Source of the DNA: DATFVA01 sp963774455
Lineage (GTDB): Bacteria; Bacteroidota; Ignavibacteria; Ignavibacteriales; Ignavibacteriaceae
DNA: 64,000 nt
Reading direction: 5' to 3'
NCBI GenBank assembly: GCA_963774455.1
Contig: CAVZFD010000004.1
Span: 496,001-560,000, forward strand
In this document: positions 1 to 9,097 of the stretch, in pieces
Layout: every line of letters begins with the position of its first letter
Numbering within the stretch: position 1 is the stretch's first letter
The notes under the pieces: generated by a model
The model's input: the letters and a program-made list of their open reading frames with translations, nothing else
Database searches by the model: none
Told to the model about the DNA's origin: nothing
Position numbers and translations under genes: made by a program

Positions 1-1849
1 TATCCCTGGAATCCGCCAGCCGATGGTTTATGAGATCGACAGGTATGCTGCTCCTATTCAGGATCTCAATCCATTCAGGCTGAGGACTCTCGGGATCGTA
101 CATAAATTCATTTAACACAAGATCGTCCCTGAATTCATAAACCTCCATTCCCAAAAATGCTGCAAATGCCTTATTGTTAGTTGTATCATCATCGGGAGAA
201 ACATTTACCTCAGCAATAAAATAATTCTGACCCTCCACAAAGTTCATCGTATACAACGTGAATAACGAGGTATCGCCGGAAAACAAAGGTCCCGAATTAA
301 TTGATGTTATAAATTCAGACGATTGTGCGATAGAATCCAGGTTCCTGTCATCGTAAAGGTTGAGAGAAAAAGATGAAGAGGTATTCAAACCTCCATTCTT
401 TATTGTTATAACAAATTCTGCAGGTTCTCCGATGATTGCAAAGTCGGCTGATTCAAAGGCTGATATTTTAAGGTCGTTTTCCTTTGGTGTAACTGAGTTA
501 ATTTGTCCCGGTGTAGCTTTGAAATTACCTTCACTTGTCAGCCAATTGTCCTCATAACCACTATTTTCATTCACAGAAATTCTTTCAAGCGATCGACCAT
601 TATCTCCTCCCCAGTCAGGTGAATAAACAAGGCTGTCGATTAAAATACCGAGTGAATCCTTAATCACAACAGCATCTCCGGTGTTATTTAAGGGAGGAAG
701 ACTGAACTTAATTATTGATGAAGGAACATTATAAAAGTTGAGCAGGGATGAATCCTGCGTAAGGACAATAAAACCCCCGGGGGAAATAAAAATATCATCA
801 TAGGTTATAACCCTTGCTGTTGAATAATCACAAAATACCCAACCGTTCAGGTTTACTTCCTCTGAGGAGCGATTGAAAATCTCTACCCATTCAGGTTCAC
901 CTGAAGAGGGTGCATACATCATCTCGTTGATTACAATATCATTATAGTGAGTACCCCGGGGATAAACAGTGAAAGTCTTCCAGGCAGTATTATCTAATGT
1001 ATCCTCATCCGGAGGAAAAACAACCTTTACTATGATATCATAATATCCCGGGGCAGATGAACTGATTTGTGTTTCGGCAATAAGAGAATCGCCCGGCTGC
1101 AGACTTAAATACTCCTGTGAGAAGATCTCTTCACCAGCCTGGGGAATTGAGTCGAGATTAGTGTCATTATATATTTTTACCCAAAAATTATCAGTCTGAT
1201 TTTCACCTGTATTTTTGATTTTGCTGCTAATGATAATATCATCACCTTCAACCGGAACAGCCGGTGATATAGTTATTGAATTAACCTCAAGGTCATACGC
1301 AACAGGAGTAACAGAATTTTGGAAACCAGGCGTTCCGTTGGGATAAATAGAATTAAGCCAGTTTGACTGAGAACTATCGGCTCCTTCCAGGATTTTCTCA
1401 TCCGAATGAGCCTGCAGATTATCCGCCGAATACGTATATACATCCAGCGTATCTTCATTTGGTGAAAGCAGGCATACGGGACGATCTGACGTATTGGCCA
1501 TTCCTGTTGATCCGAAATAATTATCCGTAATTTTCAGGATCAATGATCCGGGCGGTATAAGGTTATTATAGATACCTGTTTCGGGATCATAATCTGCTTC
1601 AAATATTACTGCATAAGATTGTGCTTGAAGGATCGTCCCCTGCCCAGTACCGGTGATGGAGTCAGGTGATGAATTATAATATTTTATACTAAGACCGTAA
1701 AGATCGATGCTGGTTAAACCGGAATTATAAATCTCAATGAATTCATTGTTACCCGAAACAGGGTAAAACATTATTTCATTAAGTTTCACGCTGGTCTGTG
1801 CAAAACAAACAGCTGTGTAGGTCAGAAAAAAGAAGAATGCCCTTGCCAT
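1..1849 (-). CDS. Secreted lamin-tail-domain / CARDB multidomain protein (3' end beyond window)
   Basis: The frame is open from an ATG at 1849 to the window edge without a stop (about 616 codons seen). An in-frame TAA at 1871-1873 with no other ATG before 1849 fixes the start. Residues 1-18 form a signal peptide with a phenylalanine-rich core ending before Gln. Three lamin-tail-like repeats open with KLNEIMFYP (near residue 22), VINEMMYAP (near 306) and VLNEFMYDP (near 576), each followed by EFIEI/EWVEI/EWIEI. Between them lie two CARDB-like beta domains (about 190-290 and 455-560), recognisable by phrases such as KIKNTGENQ. In this lineage such proteins are cell-surface or secreted and often end in a T9SS sorting domain; that end is outside the window, so export by T9SS is inference. 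No enzymatic domain is visible. Confidence 0.85.
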   Translation of the reverse strand, partial: MARAFFFFLTYTAVCFAQTSVKLNEIMFYPVSGNNEFIEIYNSGLTSIDLYGLSIKYYNSSPDSITGTGQGTILQAQSYAVIFEADYDPETGIYNNLIPPGSLILKITDNYFGSTGMANTSDRPVCLLSPNEDTLDVYTYSADNLQAHSDEKILEGADSSQSNWLNSIYPNGTPGFQNSVTPVAYDLEVNSITISPAVPVEGDDIIISSKIKNTGENQTDNFWVKIYNDTNLDSIPQAGEEIFSQEYLSLQPGDSLIAETQISSSAPGYYDIIVKVVFPPDEDTLDNTAWKTFTVYPRGTHYNDIVINEMMYAPSSGEPEWVEIFNRSSEEVNLNGWVFCDYSTARVITYDDIFISPGGFIVLTQDSSLLNFYNVPSSIIKFSLPPLNNTGDAVVIKDSLGILIDSLVYSPDWGGDNGRSLERISVNENSGYEDNWLTSEGNFKATPGQINSVTPKENDLKISAFESADFAIIGEPAEFVITIKNGGLNTSSSFSLNLYDDRNLDSIAQSSEFITSINSGPLFSGDTSLFTLYTMNFVEGQNYFIAEVNVSPDDDTTNNKAFAAFLGMEVYEFRDDLVLNEFMYDPESPQPEWIEILNRSSIPVDLINHRLADSRD

Positions 1850-1951
1850 CCCCGGGAGCCCTGTAAATTTTTATTTATGTTCCAAATATGATAAATTTGT
1901 ATGAAAATTAACAGCTTCTGGATCCCGCCAACCTGAAATTATCAAATTTTC

Positions 1952-1994
1952 TTCGGCCTCTGTTCGGCCACTCTTCGGCCTCTGTTCGGCCTGC
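1952..1994. repeat. Four-unit 11-bp tandem array (TTCGGCCTCTG type)
   Basis: Four consecutive 11-bp units: TTCGGCCTCTG, TTCGGCCACTC, TTCGGCCTCTG, TTCGGCCTGC. The same unit recurs, again four times, at 27954-27997. The array lies between the start of the lamin-tail gene and the end of the SDR gene. Function unknown. Confidence 0.8.
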
Positions 1995-2039
1995 AAATAC
2001 TACCTTCCAACTTCTTTACCGGCGTACTTGTTCTGCGCT

Positions 2040-2822
2040 TTATGTATTAATTTCCTTCAGGCCTTCGAGGTGCTTGCGGGCGAAGTATTCGAAGAGGGGA
2101 CTGGGCATCACGCCGAGGAGTTTTGCGCCGAGTACGGTGGGTAGGGGGAACTGGATGATCTTTTTTTCTTTTCTGATGCCGTTGATGATTATTTCTGCGG
2201 CCTTGCCGGGCTCCATCAGGAAGGGCATATGGAATTCGTTCTTGTCGGTCATTGGCGTTCTTACGAACCCGGGCTTCACTGTTATTACTTTTACATCGTA
2301 ATTGTGAAGTTCGGTGCGCAGACTTTCAAGCAGCCTGGTGAATGCTGCCTTGCTCGCATTGTAGAATCCGCTGCGCGGAAATCCTCTTACGTCGGCAAGA
2401 CTCGATACGCCTACTATCATCCCGCTTCTCTTTGAGATGAAGTGCGGGATAAGCTTTTCAAGAAAATAGAATTTGGAGATTAGATTGACTTCAATTATGT
2501 CTTTGCCTTTTTCCGATGAGAAATTCTCTACGTCGATCCTGTAACTGGCCCCCGCATTCAGAATCAGTATGTCTATTCCCCCGAATTCGGCTGTTACTTT
2601 GTCGATGGCTGAGTGGACTTCATCTTTTTGGGAAACATCGCAGTGCACGGGGAGTATTGTGTTCTGATTGGTACTAAATCTGCCGGCTATTTCCTGCAGC
2701 TTACTTGTATTTCTTGCCAGTACGGCTAATCTGCAGTTTTCTTTTGCCAGCCTGGCCGCCAGTTCGTATCCGATTCCGCTTGATGCCCCTGTTAGTAATA
2801 TTGCTTTCCCCGCAAAATTCAT
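2040..2822 (-). CDS. SDR-family NAD(P)-dependent oxidoreductase
   Basis: A 260-residue classical short-chain dehydrogenase/reductase, predicted cytosolic. The Rossmann cofactor motif TGASSGIG is at residues 11-18 and the structural NAG motif at 89-91. The catalytic tetrad is complete: Asn113, Ser141, Tyr154 and Lys158 (YNASK). After the catalytic region the chain continues with KPGFVRTPM, the usual substrate-loop entry. Arg37 after the second beta strand hints at NADP preference, which is inference. The C-terminal part (about 215-260) is hydrophobic and basic, like the DHRS7/YqjQ-type SDRs that act on lipids or retinol-like substrates; the substrate cannot be read from sequence. The gene is monocistronic and diverges from the DUF3109 gene. 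Confidence 0.9.
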   Translation of the reverse strand: MNFAGKAILLTGASSGIGYELAARLAKENCRLAVLARNTSKLQEIAGRFSTNQNTILPVHCDVSQKDEVHSAIDKVTAEFGGIDILILNAGASYRIDVENFSSEKGKDIIEVNLISKFYFLEKLIPHFISKRSGMIVGVSSLADVRGFPRSGFYNASKAAFTRLLESLRTELHNYDVKVITVKPGFVRTPMTDKNEFHMPFLMEPGKAAEIIINGIRKEKKIIQFPLPTVLGAKLLGVMPSPLFEYFARKHLEGLKEINT

Positions 2823-2968
2823 ATTAATCCTCCTGAAGAACTATTCTAAACTAAGTAAATAAGAGAAAAGTTTTTGCTGATGGGAAATTTAAGGGGAGAA
2901 GTGAATAATTAACTTTTAAACTTTTGTATTATCATTCTAATTGTTATTTTGCAACAAAAATTATTCCA

Positions 2969-3538
2969 ATGTTTTTCAATAGTAACATAGTGCCGGTAGA
3001 GGATGTGGAGGTAAGGAAAGAGGTCTTAAATACGCGCTTTTCCTGCGATTTGGAGAAGTGTAAAGGCGCCTGCTGTACTTTTGAGAGTGAATTCGGCGCG
3101 CCCCTGGAAGAGGAAGAGGTAAAGATAATCGGTGAAATTTTACCGATAGTTATGCCGTATCTTCCTGAGGAGCACAAAAGAGTGATTCAAAATGAAGGTT
3201 TCTTCAAATATAAGAGCAAGGAATTGATGACCCACAGTCTGGATAATAAGGCCTGTGTGTTTGTTTTTTATGATAATGGTATAGCTAAATGCGGCATTGA
3301 AAAAGCATATTTCGACGGCAAAACAGATTTCAGGAAGCCGGTTTCGTGTCATCTTTTCCCGATCAGGATCTCGAAGTTCGGAAAGGATGTTCTGAGATAT
3401 GAAAAGTTCAGCGAATGCAGTGCTGCTCTTGAAAAAGGGAAAGTGGAGGATGTAACTGTTGCCGAATTCTGCGGGGAAGCCCTGCAAAGAAAGTACGGCA
3501 GAAAATGGTATTCAGCTTTAAAGGAAAAAATAGAATAA
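2969..3538 (+). CDS. DUF3109 family cysteine-rich protein
   Basis: About 189 residues from the ATG at 2969; the frame can be extended to a TTG at 2924, but that adds 15 residues of poor quality. The N-terminal signature CDLEKCKGACC followed by ESEFGAPL is characteristic of DUF3109. Further conserved cysteines occur in KACVFVF, IAKCGIEKAY, KPVSCHLFPIRI and near the C terminus (FSECSAAL, EFCGEAL), a pattern like CxxxCxxxCC metal-binding proteins (YkgJ-like), so zinc or Fe-S binding is likely but not shown. It ends 4 bp before rpoN and is probably cotranscribed with it. Biochemical role unknown. Confidence 0.85.
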   Translation: MFFNSNIVPVEDVEVRKEVLNTRFSCDLEKCKGACCTFESEFGAPLEEEEVKIIGEILPIVMPYLPEEHKRVIQNEGFFKYKSKELMTHSLDNKACVFVFYDNGIAKCGIEKAYFDGKTDFRKPVSCHLFPIRISKFGKDVLRYEKFSECSAALEKGKVEDVTVAEFCGEALQRKYGRKWYSALKEKIE

Positions 3539-3542
3539 AGAA

Positions 3543-4988
3543 ATGTTAACACTCAGCCAGAAATTATCGCAGCAGCAGAAGCTTTCACCTCAGCAGATAC
3601 AGTATCAGAAACTTCTGCAGTTAAACACTCTTGCTCTTGAGCAGAGAATTAAAACCGAACTGGAAATAAATCCCATCCTTGAAGAGGTGATGGATGAAGA
3701 GATAGAGCTTTCGCAGGAAAAGGAGGAGAAGAAGGAGGATGAGGTTGAGGAATACGAAGACTATGATAAAGAGGAGTTTGAGCTTGAAGATTTTATGAAT
3801 GATGTTGATTTTGAGGGGGACAGGGTTAACAGGAGCAAAGACGACGAAATTTACCAGCCTCTGGCGCCCGCGAAGGAATCATTAACGGAGCACCTGCGGA
3901 ACCAGCTGACTATGATGAACCTTGAGGATGATCTTTTTATGCTGGGGGAGGAGATTATCGGAAACCTCGATGTGGACGGGTACCTGAAGAGGAGTCTGAA
4001 GGATATTGTTAATGAGCTTGAGATGTTTGAGCATGTAAAAATTTCACCTGAAGAGGCGGAAAACCTGCTGAAGCAGGTTCAGCGTTTCGACCCTCCCGGC
4101 ATTGCTTCCCGGAACCTGCAGGAATGTCTGCTTGTTCAGCTGAGGAATTCGGATCACGATCAGTATTATACTTACCTGGCCACGCAGCTGCTTGAGCAGT
4201 GCTATGAGGATTTCGCCAAGAGAAGATTTGACGCGATCAAACAGAAATTAAATATGTCGGATGAGACCCTCAAGATCACTATCGACCTGATTCAGAGTCT
4301 TAATCCTAAACCGGGCGAGGGCAACATCGAGTCGGTTGAAATGAACCAGATCACGCCCGACTTCGTAATCGAAAAGGTAGACGACAACTTTGTAATTACA
4401 CTTAACGACAGGAGTATGCCTTCGGTAACTATCAGCAGGACGTACCTTGAGATGTTTGACTCAACCAGGAGGGCGAAGAAAACCCCGAGGGAGAAAGAGA
4501 CTTACAAATTCCTCCGTGAAAAGTTTGAGTCGGCTAAGTGGTTTATCGCCTGCATTCAGCAGAGAAGAGAGACGCTGATGAAGATTATGCGTGCGATCCT
4601 TGAAAGGCAGTATGAGTTCTTCGATAAAGGTCCCAAGCTTCTCAGGCCGATGATCTACAAAGACATCGCGGAAGAAATTAATATGGATATATCTACCATC
4701 AGCCGCGTAGTGAACGGCAAATATGTTCAGAGTCCTATGGGCATACACGAACTGAAATATTTCTTCAGTGAAGGATTATCAACCGACAGCGGGGAAGAGG
4801 TATCCAACAAACACATCAAAGAGCGGTTAAAGGAAATTATAGGTTCTGAAGATAAGGGCTCGCCTTACAGTGATGATAAGCTTGCGGAGATCCTCAACGA
4901 CGAGGGTGTGCATATTGCGAGGAGAACAGTAGCGAAATACCGTGAACAATTGAGATTGCCAATCGCCCGCCTGCGCAAGGCTTTATGA
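3543..4988 (+). CDS. rpoN: RNA polymerase sigma-54 factor
   Basis: A 481-residue sigma-54. Region I (about 1-48) is rich in Gln and Leu (LSQKLSQQQKLSPQQIQYQ) and contacts the AAA+ activator. Region II is strongly acidic (about 49-100, runs of Glu/Asp). The core-binding domain follows, then the helix-turn-helix region with DISTISRVVNGKYVQSP and the RpoN box ARRTVAKYR at 459-467, which reads the -24 element. All regions are intact and the length is normal. It directs core polymerase to -24/-12 promoters and needs bacterial enhancer-binding proteins, none of which is encoded in this window. It follows the DUF3109 gene by 4 bp and overlaps the next gene by 4 bp (ATGA), suggesting translational coupling. 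Confidence 0.97.
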   Translation: MLTLSQKLSQQQKLSPQQIQYQKLLQLNTLALEQRIKTELEINPILEEVMDEEIELSQEKEEKKEDEVEEYEDYDKEEFELEDFMNDVDFEGDRVNRSKDDEIYQPLAPAKESLTEHLRNQLTMMNLEDDLFMLGEEIIGNLDVDGYLKRSLKDIVNELEMFEHVKISPEEAENLLKQVQRFDPPGIASRNLQECLLVQLRNSDHDQYYTYLATQLLEQCYEDFAKRRFDAIKQKLNMSDETLKITIDLIQSLNPKPGEGNIESVEMNQITPDFVIEKVDDNFVITLNDRSMPSVTISRTYLEMFDSTRRAKKTPREKETYKFLREKFESAKWFIACIQQRRETLMKIMRAILERQYEFFDKGPKLLRPMIYKDIAEEINMDISTISRVVNGKYVQSPMGIHELKYFFSEGLSTDSGEEVSNKHIKERLKEIIGSEDKGSPYSDDKLAEILNDEGVHIARRTVAKYREQLRLPIARLRKAL

Positions 4989-5596
4989 CGATTACCCTGG
5001 ATATCCTGCTGATAATATCCGCTTTTGTTTTATACGGTTTACTTCATTCTTACCTTGCCTCCACAGGTTTCAAGAAGAAGCTTGCCGGGATAGCCGGAAC
5101 TTATATCGCTTTTTACAGGATAGTCTACAACCTGGCTGCGGTGGTCCTGTTTTACGTGATGTATGAGTCCATTCCCCATCCGGATTATATCGTATACGAC
5201 CTGCCGACTCCGTGGGATCTGATCATACTGGTGCCGCAGTTTGTTAGTCTTGCCGGCATCCTATGGACGCTCAGGTATTTCAGCGGAATGGAATTCCTGG
5301 GAATAAACCAGGTTGTGAGATGGTTTAAGGGAGAGTATAAAATAGAGGATCTCGATGAGCGTTTAACAATGCATAATGAAGGTCCCTATAAATTTTCGCG
5401 TCACCCTCTTTACCTGTTCACCATTCTCTTTCTGCTTTTCCGGCCTGTAATGGATATCTTTTATCTCACTTTTTTTCTTTGCATAGTTGCTTATTTTTAT
5501 GCAGGATCATTTTTCGAAGAGAAAAAACTTATTGAAACATTCGGGGAAGTAGTACAGAGAATACCGAAAATCCGTCCCCCGCATATTTCCCTTTAA
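4985..5596 (+). CDS. NnrU / isoprenylcysteine-methyltransferase-like integral membrane protein
   Basis: A 203-residue protein with about five membrane segments (roughly 5-25, 42-60, 78-97, 140-155 and 157-175). The ICMT/PEMT/NnrU-type SAM-binding signature GPYKFSRHPLYL is at 133-144, followed by the Glu-Glu pair at 178-179, the usual arrangement for membrane methyltransferases of this fold. The acceptor cannot be told from sequence; NnrU proteins are linked to nitrite/nitric oxide metabolism in some bacteria, whereas ICMT proteins methylate prenylcysteine. Its start overlaps the rpoN stop by 4 bp, so it is likely coupled to rpoN, but no functional link is evident. Confidence 0.8.
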   Translation: MTITLDILLIISAFVLYGLLHSYLASTGFKKKLAGIAGTYIAFYRIVYNLAAVVLFYVMYESIPHPDYIVYDLPTPWDLIILVPQFVSLAGILWTLRYFSGMEFLGINQVVRWFKGEYKIEDLDERLTMHNEGPYKFSRHPLYLFTILFLLFRPVMDIFYLTFFLCIVAYFYAGSFFEEKKLIETFGEVVQRIPKIRPPHISL

Positions 5597-5679
5597 GTTC
5601 TCCGGGAGGTGATTTATTTGCTGAAAATTTGAACGGCCGCAGTCGGCTATTTAAATTACAGGGACATATTTTTTTGAAT

Positions 5680-5685
5680 AAGGAG
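5680..5685 (+). promoter_or_regulatory. Ribosome binding site of hslV
   Basis: AAGGAG lies 11 bp upstream of the ATG at 5697 and decides that start over the in-frame ATG at 5706. Confidence 0.6.
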
Positions 5686-5696
5686 CAATCGATATA

Positions 5697-6230
5697 ATGG
5701 AACAAATGAAGGCAACAACAATATTAGGACTGGTGCATAACGGCGTTGCTGCGCTCGGCGGTGACGGACAGGTAACTCTTGGTAATACGGTAATGAAACA
5801 TAACGCTGTAAAAATACGTAAGATTGCAAACGGAAAAGTTTTATGCGGATTTGCAGGTGCTTCTGCCGACGCTTTTACCCTGGTGGAACGCTTTGAGGAC
5901 AAGCTTGAGCAGTACAGGGGAAATGTTTCCCGTGCGGCCGTTGAACTTGCAAAGGACTGGAGAACAGATAAATTTTTGCGGAAGCTTGAGGCTATGCTTG
6001 CCGTTATAACAGAAGACAAAGCGCTGGTTGTAAGCGGCAACGGTGATGTAATTGAGCCGGATGATAATATTGTTGCGATCGGTTCGGGCGGAATGTATGC
6101 GCTTGCCGCCGCGAAGATGCTGAAAAAATACAGCTCTCTTACCGCAGAGGAGATAGTTAAGGAAGCATTAAAAACAGCTTCTGAGATCTGTATTTATACT
6201 AATGATAAAATTAACGTTGAAGTAATTTGA
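5697..6230 (+). CDS. hslV: ATP-dependent protease peptidase subunit HslV (ClpQ)
   Basis: A 177-residue proteasome-like threonine peptidase. A short propeptide (MEQMKA) precedes TTILG, so Thr7 is the predicted nucleophile exposed after processing. The GGDGQVTLG block and the TVMKHNAVKIRKI strand are diagnostic, and GSGGMYALAAAKML near residue 123 is the conserved chamber helix. Two hexamers form the proteolytic core capped by HslU. The downstream hslU gene begins 9 bp after the stop, giving the classical hslVU operon for degradation of misfolded and regulatory proteins. Confidence 0.97.
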   Translation: MEQMKATTILGLVHNGVAALGGDGQVTLGNTVMKHNAVKIRKIANGKVLCGFAGASADAFTLVERFEDKLEQYRGNVSRAAVELAKDWRTDKFLRKLEAMLAVITEDKALVVSGNGDVIEPDDNIVAIGSGGMYALAAAKMLKKYSSLTAEEIVKEALKTASEICIYTNDKINVEVI

Positions 6231-6239
6231 AAGTAAGAA

Positions 6240-7628
6240 ATGAGTAAGAAAAATAAAAAGCAAAACAAAGAATATACGCCGACTCAGATAGTAACCGAAC
6301 TAAACAGGTTTATAATAGGACAGCATGATGCCAAGAGAGCCGTTGCTATAGCCCTGAGGAACAGGTGGAGAAGGCAGATGGTTGAGGATGCGATAAGAGA
6401 GGAAATTCTGCCGAACAATATTATACTTATTGGTCCCACTGGTGTTGGTAAAACTGAAATTGCGCGTCGACTTGCGAAGCTTGCTAACGCCCCTTTTATA
6501 AAGGTGGAGGCTTCAAAATTCACCGAGGTAGGATATGTGGGACGCGATGTGGAATCGATGATACGCGACCTTACCGATTACGCCGTGAATATGGTTAAGA
6601 CTGAGAAGACTGAGGAAGTTCAGGAAAAAGCAGATGAACTGGCTGATGAAAAAATTCTTGATATACTGATCCCGCCTGTAAAGAAGCCTGCTCATGCGGG
6701 CAATACAGAGGATGGGGAAGTGGATAACGAAGCATTTCAGAACCAGAAAACGCGCGAATGGATGCGCGAGAAGTTAAAGAAGGGTGAGATGGATGATAAG
6801 ATGATTGAGTTCGACGCTTCGGCGAATTCAAATTTGGGACTCCAGGTTCTTGGTCCCCTTGGACTCGACGACATGGGCATAAACTTCCAGGAGATCATGG
6901 GAAACATGATGCCCAAGAAAAGGAAGAAAAGAAAAACCAAAATTTCAGAAGCCAAAAAAATAATAGCGCAGGAAGAAGCGCAGAAGCTGATAGATATGGA
7001 AGCTGTTCAGAAAGAAGCAATCGAGCGGGTTGAAAATTCGGGGATAGTCTTTATTGACGAAATCGATAAAGTTGCAGGCGGCGGGGGGAAGGGCCAGGGT
7101 CCTGATGTTTCCCGTGAAGGTGTGCAGCGCGATCTGCTTCCCATTGTTGAGGGTTCAAATGTAAACACAAAATATGGTCCTGTAAGGACAGACCACATTC
7201 TTTTTATTGCTTCCGGTGCATTCCACGTATCCAAACCTTCAGACTTGATACCCGAGCTTCAGGGAAGATTCCCGATCAGGGTTGAATTGAAGAGTCTTAC
7301 TGAGGATGATTTTGTTCAGATACTTACTCAGCCTCAGAATGCACTGCTGAAGCAGTACCAGGCTTTGTTGAGAACAGAGGGAGTTGAACTGGAATTCACC
7401 GATGATGCCATCAGGGAAGTTGCAAGGATAGCAACAGAGGTTAATGACCAGGTTGAGAATATAGGAGCAAGGCGGCTCCACACGATCCTTACCACGCTGC
7501 TTGATGAGATCCTGTTTGATGTACCGGACAAGCTGCCGAGCGAAAAGGTAGTTATCAGCGGCAGCGACGTTAAAGAACGCCTTGAGTTCATCGTCAAAAA
7601 CCGTGACCTGAGCAAGTACATTTTGTGA
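6240..7628 (+). CDS. hslU: ATP-dependent protease ATPase subunit HslU (ClpY)
   Basis: A 462-residue AAA+ unfoldase. N domain with PTQIVTELNRFIIGQ, Walker A GPTGVGKT at 65-72, then the inserted I domain (about 105-250, rich in Lys/Glu and containing KKRKKRKTK), Walker B FIDEID at 271-276 and the sensor/arginine-finger region with ELQGRFPIRVEL. The last residues (RDLSKYIL) form the tail that inserts into HslV. It unfolds substrates and feeds them to HslV. No -35 extension or truncation is visible. Operon partner of hslV. Confidence 0.97.
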   Translation: MSKKNKKQNKEYTPTQIVTELNRFIIGQHDAKRAVAIALRNRWRRQMVEDAIREEILPNNIILIGPTGVGKTEIARRLAKLANAPFIKVEASKFTEVGYVGRDVESMIRDLTDYAVNMVKTEKTEEVQEKADELADEKILDILIPPVKKPAHAGNTEDGEVDNEAFQNQKTREWMREKLKKGEMDDKMIEFDASANSNLGLQVLGPLGLDDMGINFQEIMGNMMPKKRKKRKTKISEAKKIIAQEEAQKLIDMEAVQKEAIERVENSGIVFIDEIDKVAGGGGKGQGPDVSREGVQRDLLPIVEGSNVNTKYGPVRTDHILFIASGAFHVSKPSDLIPELQGRFPIRVELKSLTEDDFVQILTQPQNALLKQYQALLRTEGVELEFTDDAIREVARIATEVNDQVENIGARRLHTILTTLLDEILFDVPDKLPSEKVVISGSDVKERLEFIVKNRDLSKYIL

Positions 7629-8096
7629 TACGAAGAGCAGAGGGCAGAGGGCAAGGTATACTGTTGAAGATTTAAGATTGAAGATGTATGATGGAAAATT
7701 CCTGGTGTCAGGCTGAACTACAACCTGTCATTCCGAATTTATTTCAGCATCTCCGGGTACCTTGTCACACTGAGCCTGTCGAAGATAGACCCATCCATCA
7801 TCAATCAACCATCAACCATCACCTCCCCTCCATCCCTTTTTCCCGCCACCCATCCGCCATTTCCCTCCTCCCTACATTTTCGTACTCCAATCCTCCCGCC
7901 ATTCCATAACTTTGTACCGTAATTTTTTCTGATTACTGTAAGTCTTAATAATTGGATATTTGAAAGTACTGTTAATGTCTACTTTAATGATCAGAATTAT
8001 AAAACCAACAGTAATAGAAATCGAAACTGAAGCAAAAGCTTCTGGCATTCTCCTTGTTTGCAGGGGAATGATTAACAATTAATTGTGAGGGTTAAA
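7629..8096. repeat. Gene-free gap with dispersed palindrome-family repeat and simple repeats
   Basis: Contains at about 7728-7790 the dispersed element with CATTCCGAATTTATTTCAG and CACACTGAGCCTGTCGAAG, followed by low-complexity ATCAACCATC-like and C/T-rich sequence to about 7910. The frame at 7688-7909 is a translation of this repeat and not a gene. 7910-8096 is the presumed promoter region of the next gene. Confidence 0.6.
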
Positions 8097-8999
8097 ATGA
8101 AGATAAAATATTTACTGCCTCTATTATTCATTATACTTCTTTCAGTGCCGGCTCTTCCGCAGGAGGAGAGCAGCGAGAATGATACGACAGACAGCTGGGA
8201 CTGGAACGACTGGAAAGACTTCCATCATGATATGGACTTACTTGATGTTGATTTTCACGGGAGTCCCACTCTTGCCCTGAGATATGGAATGTCGAATATG
8301 AGTCTGGATAATTTCTCGGGCAAGTTTGCAGATCCGAATGCACTGGAAATCAAACTCGGCTACACTGATGAGAAAGACAATAAGTGGGAAGAGAACATAA
8401 TCGACTACGATTTCAAGTATCTCTATCTATCTAATATTTCCACCGATATAAACAGGAATGCTGTTTCTGCACCTGAGCTTGAAAATGCTGCATGGAGATT
8501 CGGACTGGGCAAGGCCTCCGGCTACGGGTATAAAATAGGAAGCGGAGCAGTGATTCCATACTATTCCTTCGATCTCTCCTGGTCAAAACTGGATCTTAAA
8601 GACCAGACAATAGCTTCAGGTGATAAAGCTTTGCTGGATAACTTCGACGGTTCCTTCAGATTCGGAACGAACGCTGAGGGCGGTATAAAGCTTAAGGTAA
8701 TCCCTATGCTCACCTTTGATGCATCCTATGAAAGAGCAATTATATTCCCTAGACATCTGTTCTGGAAATGGGCTGGCAGCGTTGCAATCGAAAGCATAGG
8801 GCAGTTCATGGTTGACGGCTTTGTGAAGGAGATTATGCATTCATCGCCTTATGCTGGTCCCGTAATGAGCTTCATCCTTAAAAACGCGTTATCATACGGA
8901 ATCTACGAACTAAGACAGGATAAAATGAACTGGCCGTTCAGCAGCGCAGCACCCCTCGCCTACGATCAGTTCAAATTCGGCTTCACCGTAAACTTCTAA
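8097..8999 (+). CDS. Exported outer-membrane-type protein of unknown function
   Basis: About 300 residues from the ATG at 8097; a GTG four codons earlier (8085) is possible, but the ATG places the Lys-rich signal-peptide n-region (MKIKYLLPLL) correctly. Signal peptide about 1-22 ending LPQ. The mature protein begins with an acidic/Trp-rich stretch (SWDWNDWKDFHHD), then alternating polar/hydrophobic strands, and ends in FKFGFTVNF, whose terminal Phe is typical of BAM-inserted barrels. I do not recognise the family. The convergent neighbour at 9098 is also a predicted barrel but not similar in sequence. Confidence 0.7.
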   Translation: MKIKYLLPLLFIILLSVPALPQEESSENDTTDSWDWNDWKDFHHDMDLLDVDFHGSPTLALRYGMSNMSLDNFSGKFADPNALEIKLGYTDEKDNKWEENIIDYDFKYLYLSNISTDINRNAVSAPELENAAWRFGLGKASGYGYKIGSGAVIPYYSFDLSWSKLDLKDQTIASGDKALLDNFDGSFRFGTNAEGGIKLKVIPMLTFDASYERAIIFPRHLFWKWAGSVAIESIGQFMVDGFVKEIMHSSPYAGPVMSFILKNALSYGIYELRQDKMNWPFSSAAPLAYDQFKFGFTVNF

Positions 9000-9019
9000 C
9001 CGAACACTACATTGCTTTT

Positions 9020-9046
9020 TATCCGGATGGTCACCCCATCCGGATA
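9020..9046. terminator. Perfect 11-bp hairpin between convergent genes
   Basis: TATCCGGATGG (9020-9030), loop TCACC, CCATCCGGATA (9036-9046). It lies 21 bp after one stop and 51 bp before the opposing stop. There is no strong T-run on either strand, so it may be a transcript 3'-end stabiliser rather than a canonical intrinsic terminator. Confidence 0.5.
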
Positions 9047-9097
9047 TTATAATTTCAGTATACTCTACCTGTTAATAAGGTTAACAGCTGTTTCCGC

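Noticed and set aside
2924..2968. TTG start for the DUF3109 protein
   Set aside because: Adds residues unlike the family; ATG at 2969 is preferred, though the TTG is not excluded.
7688..7909. 73-codon plus-strand ORF
   Set aside because: Its translation (VIPNLFQHL, CHTEPVE, then Pro/Ser/His-rich) is that of the dispersed repeat and low-complexity DNA; no ribosome site and no family.
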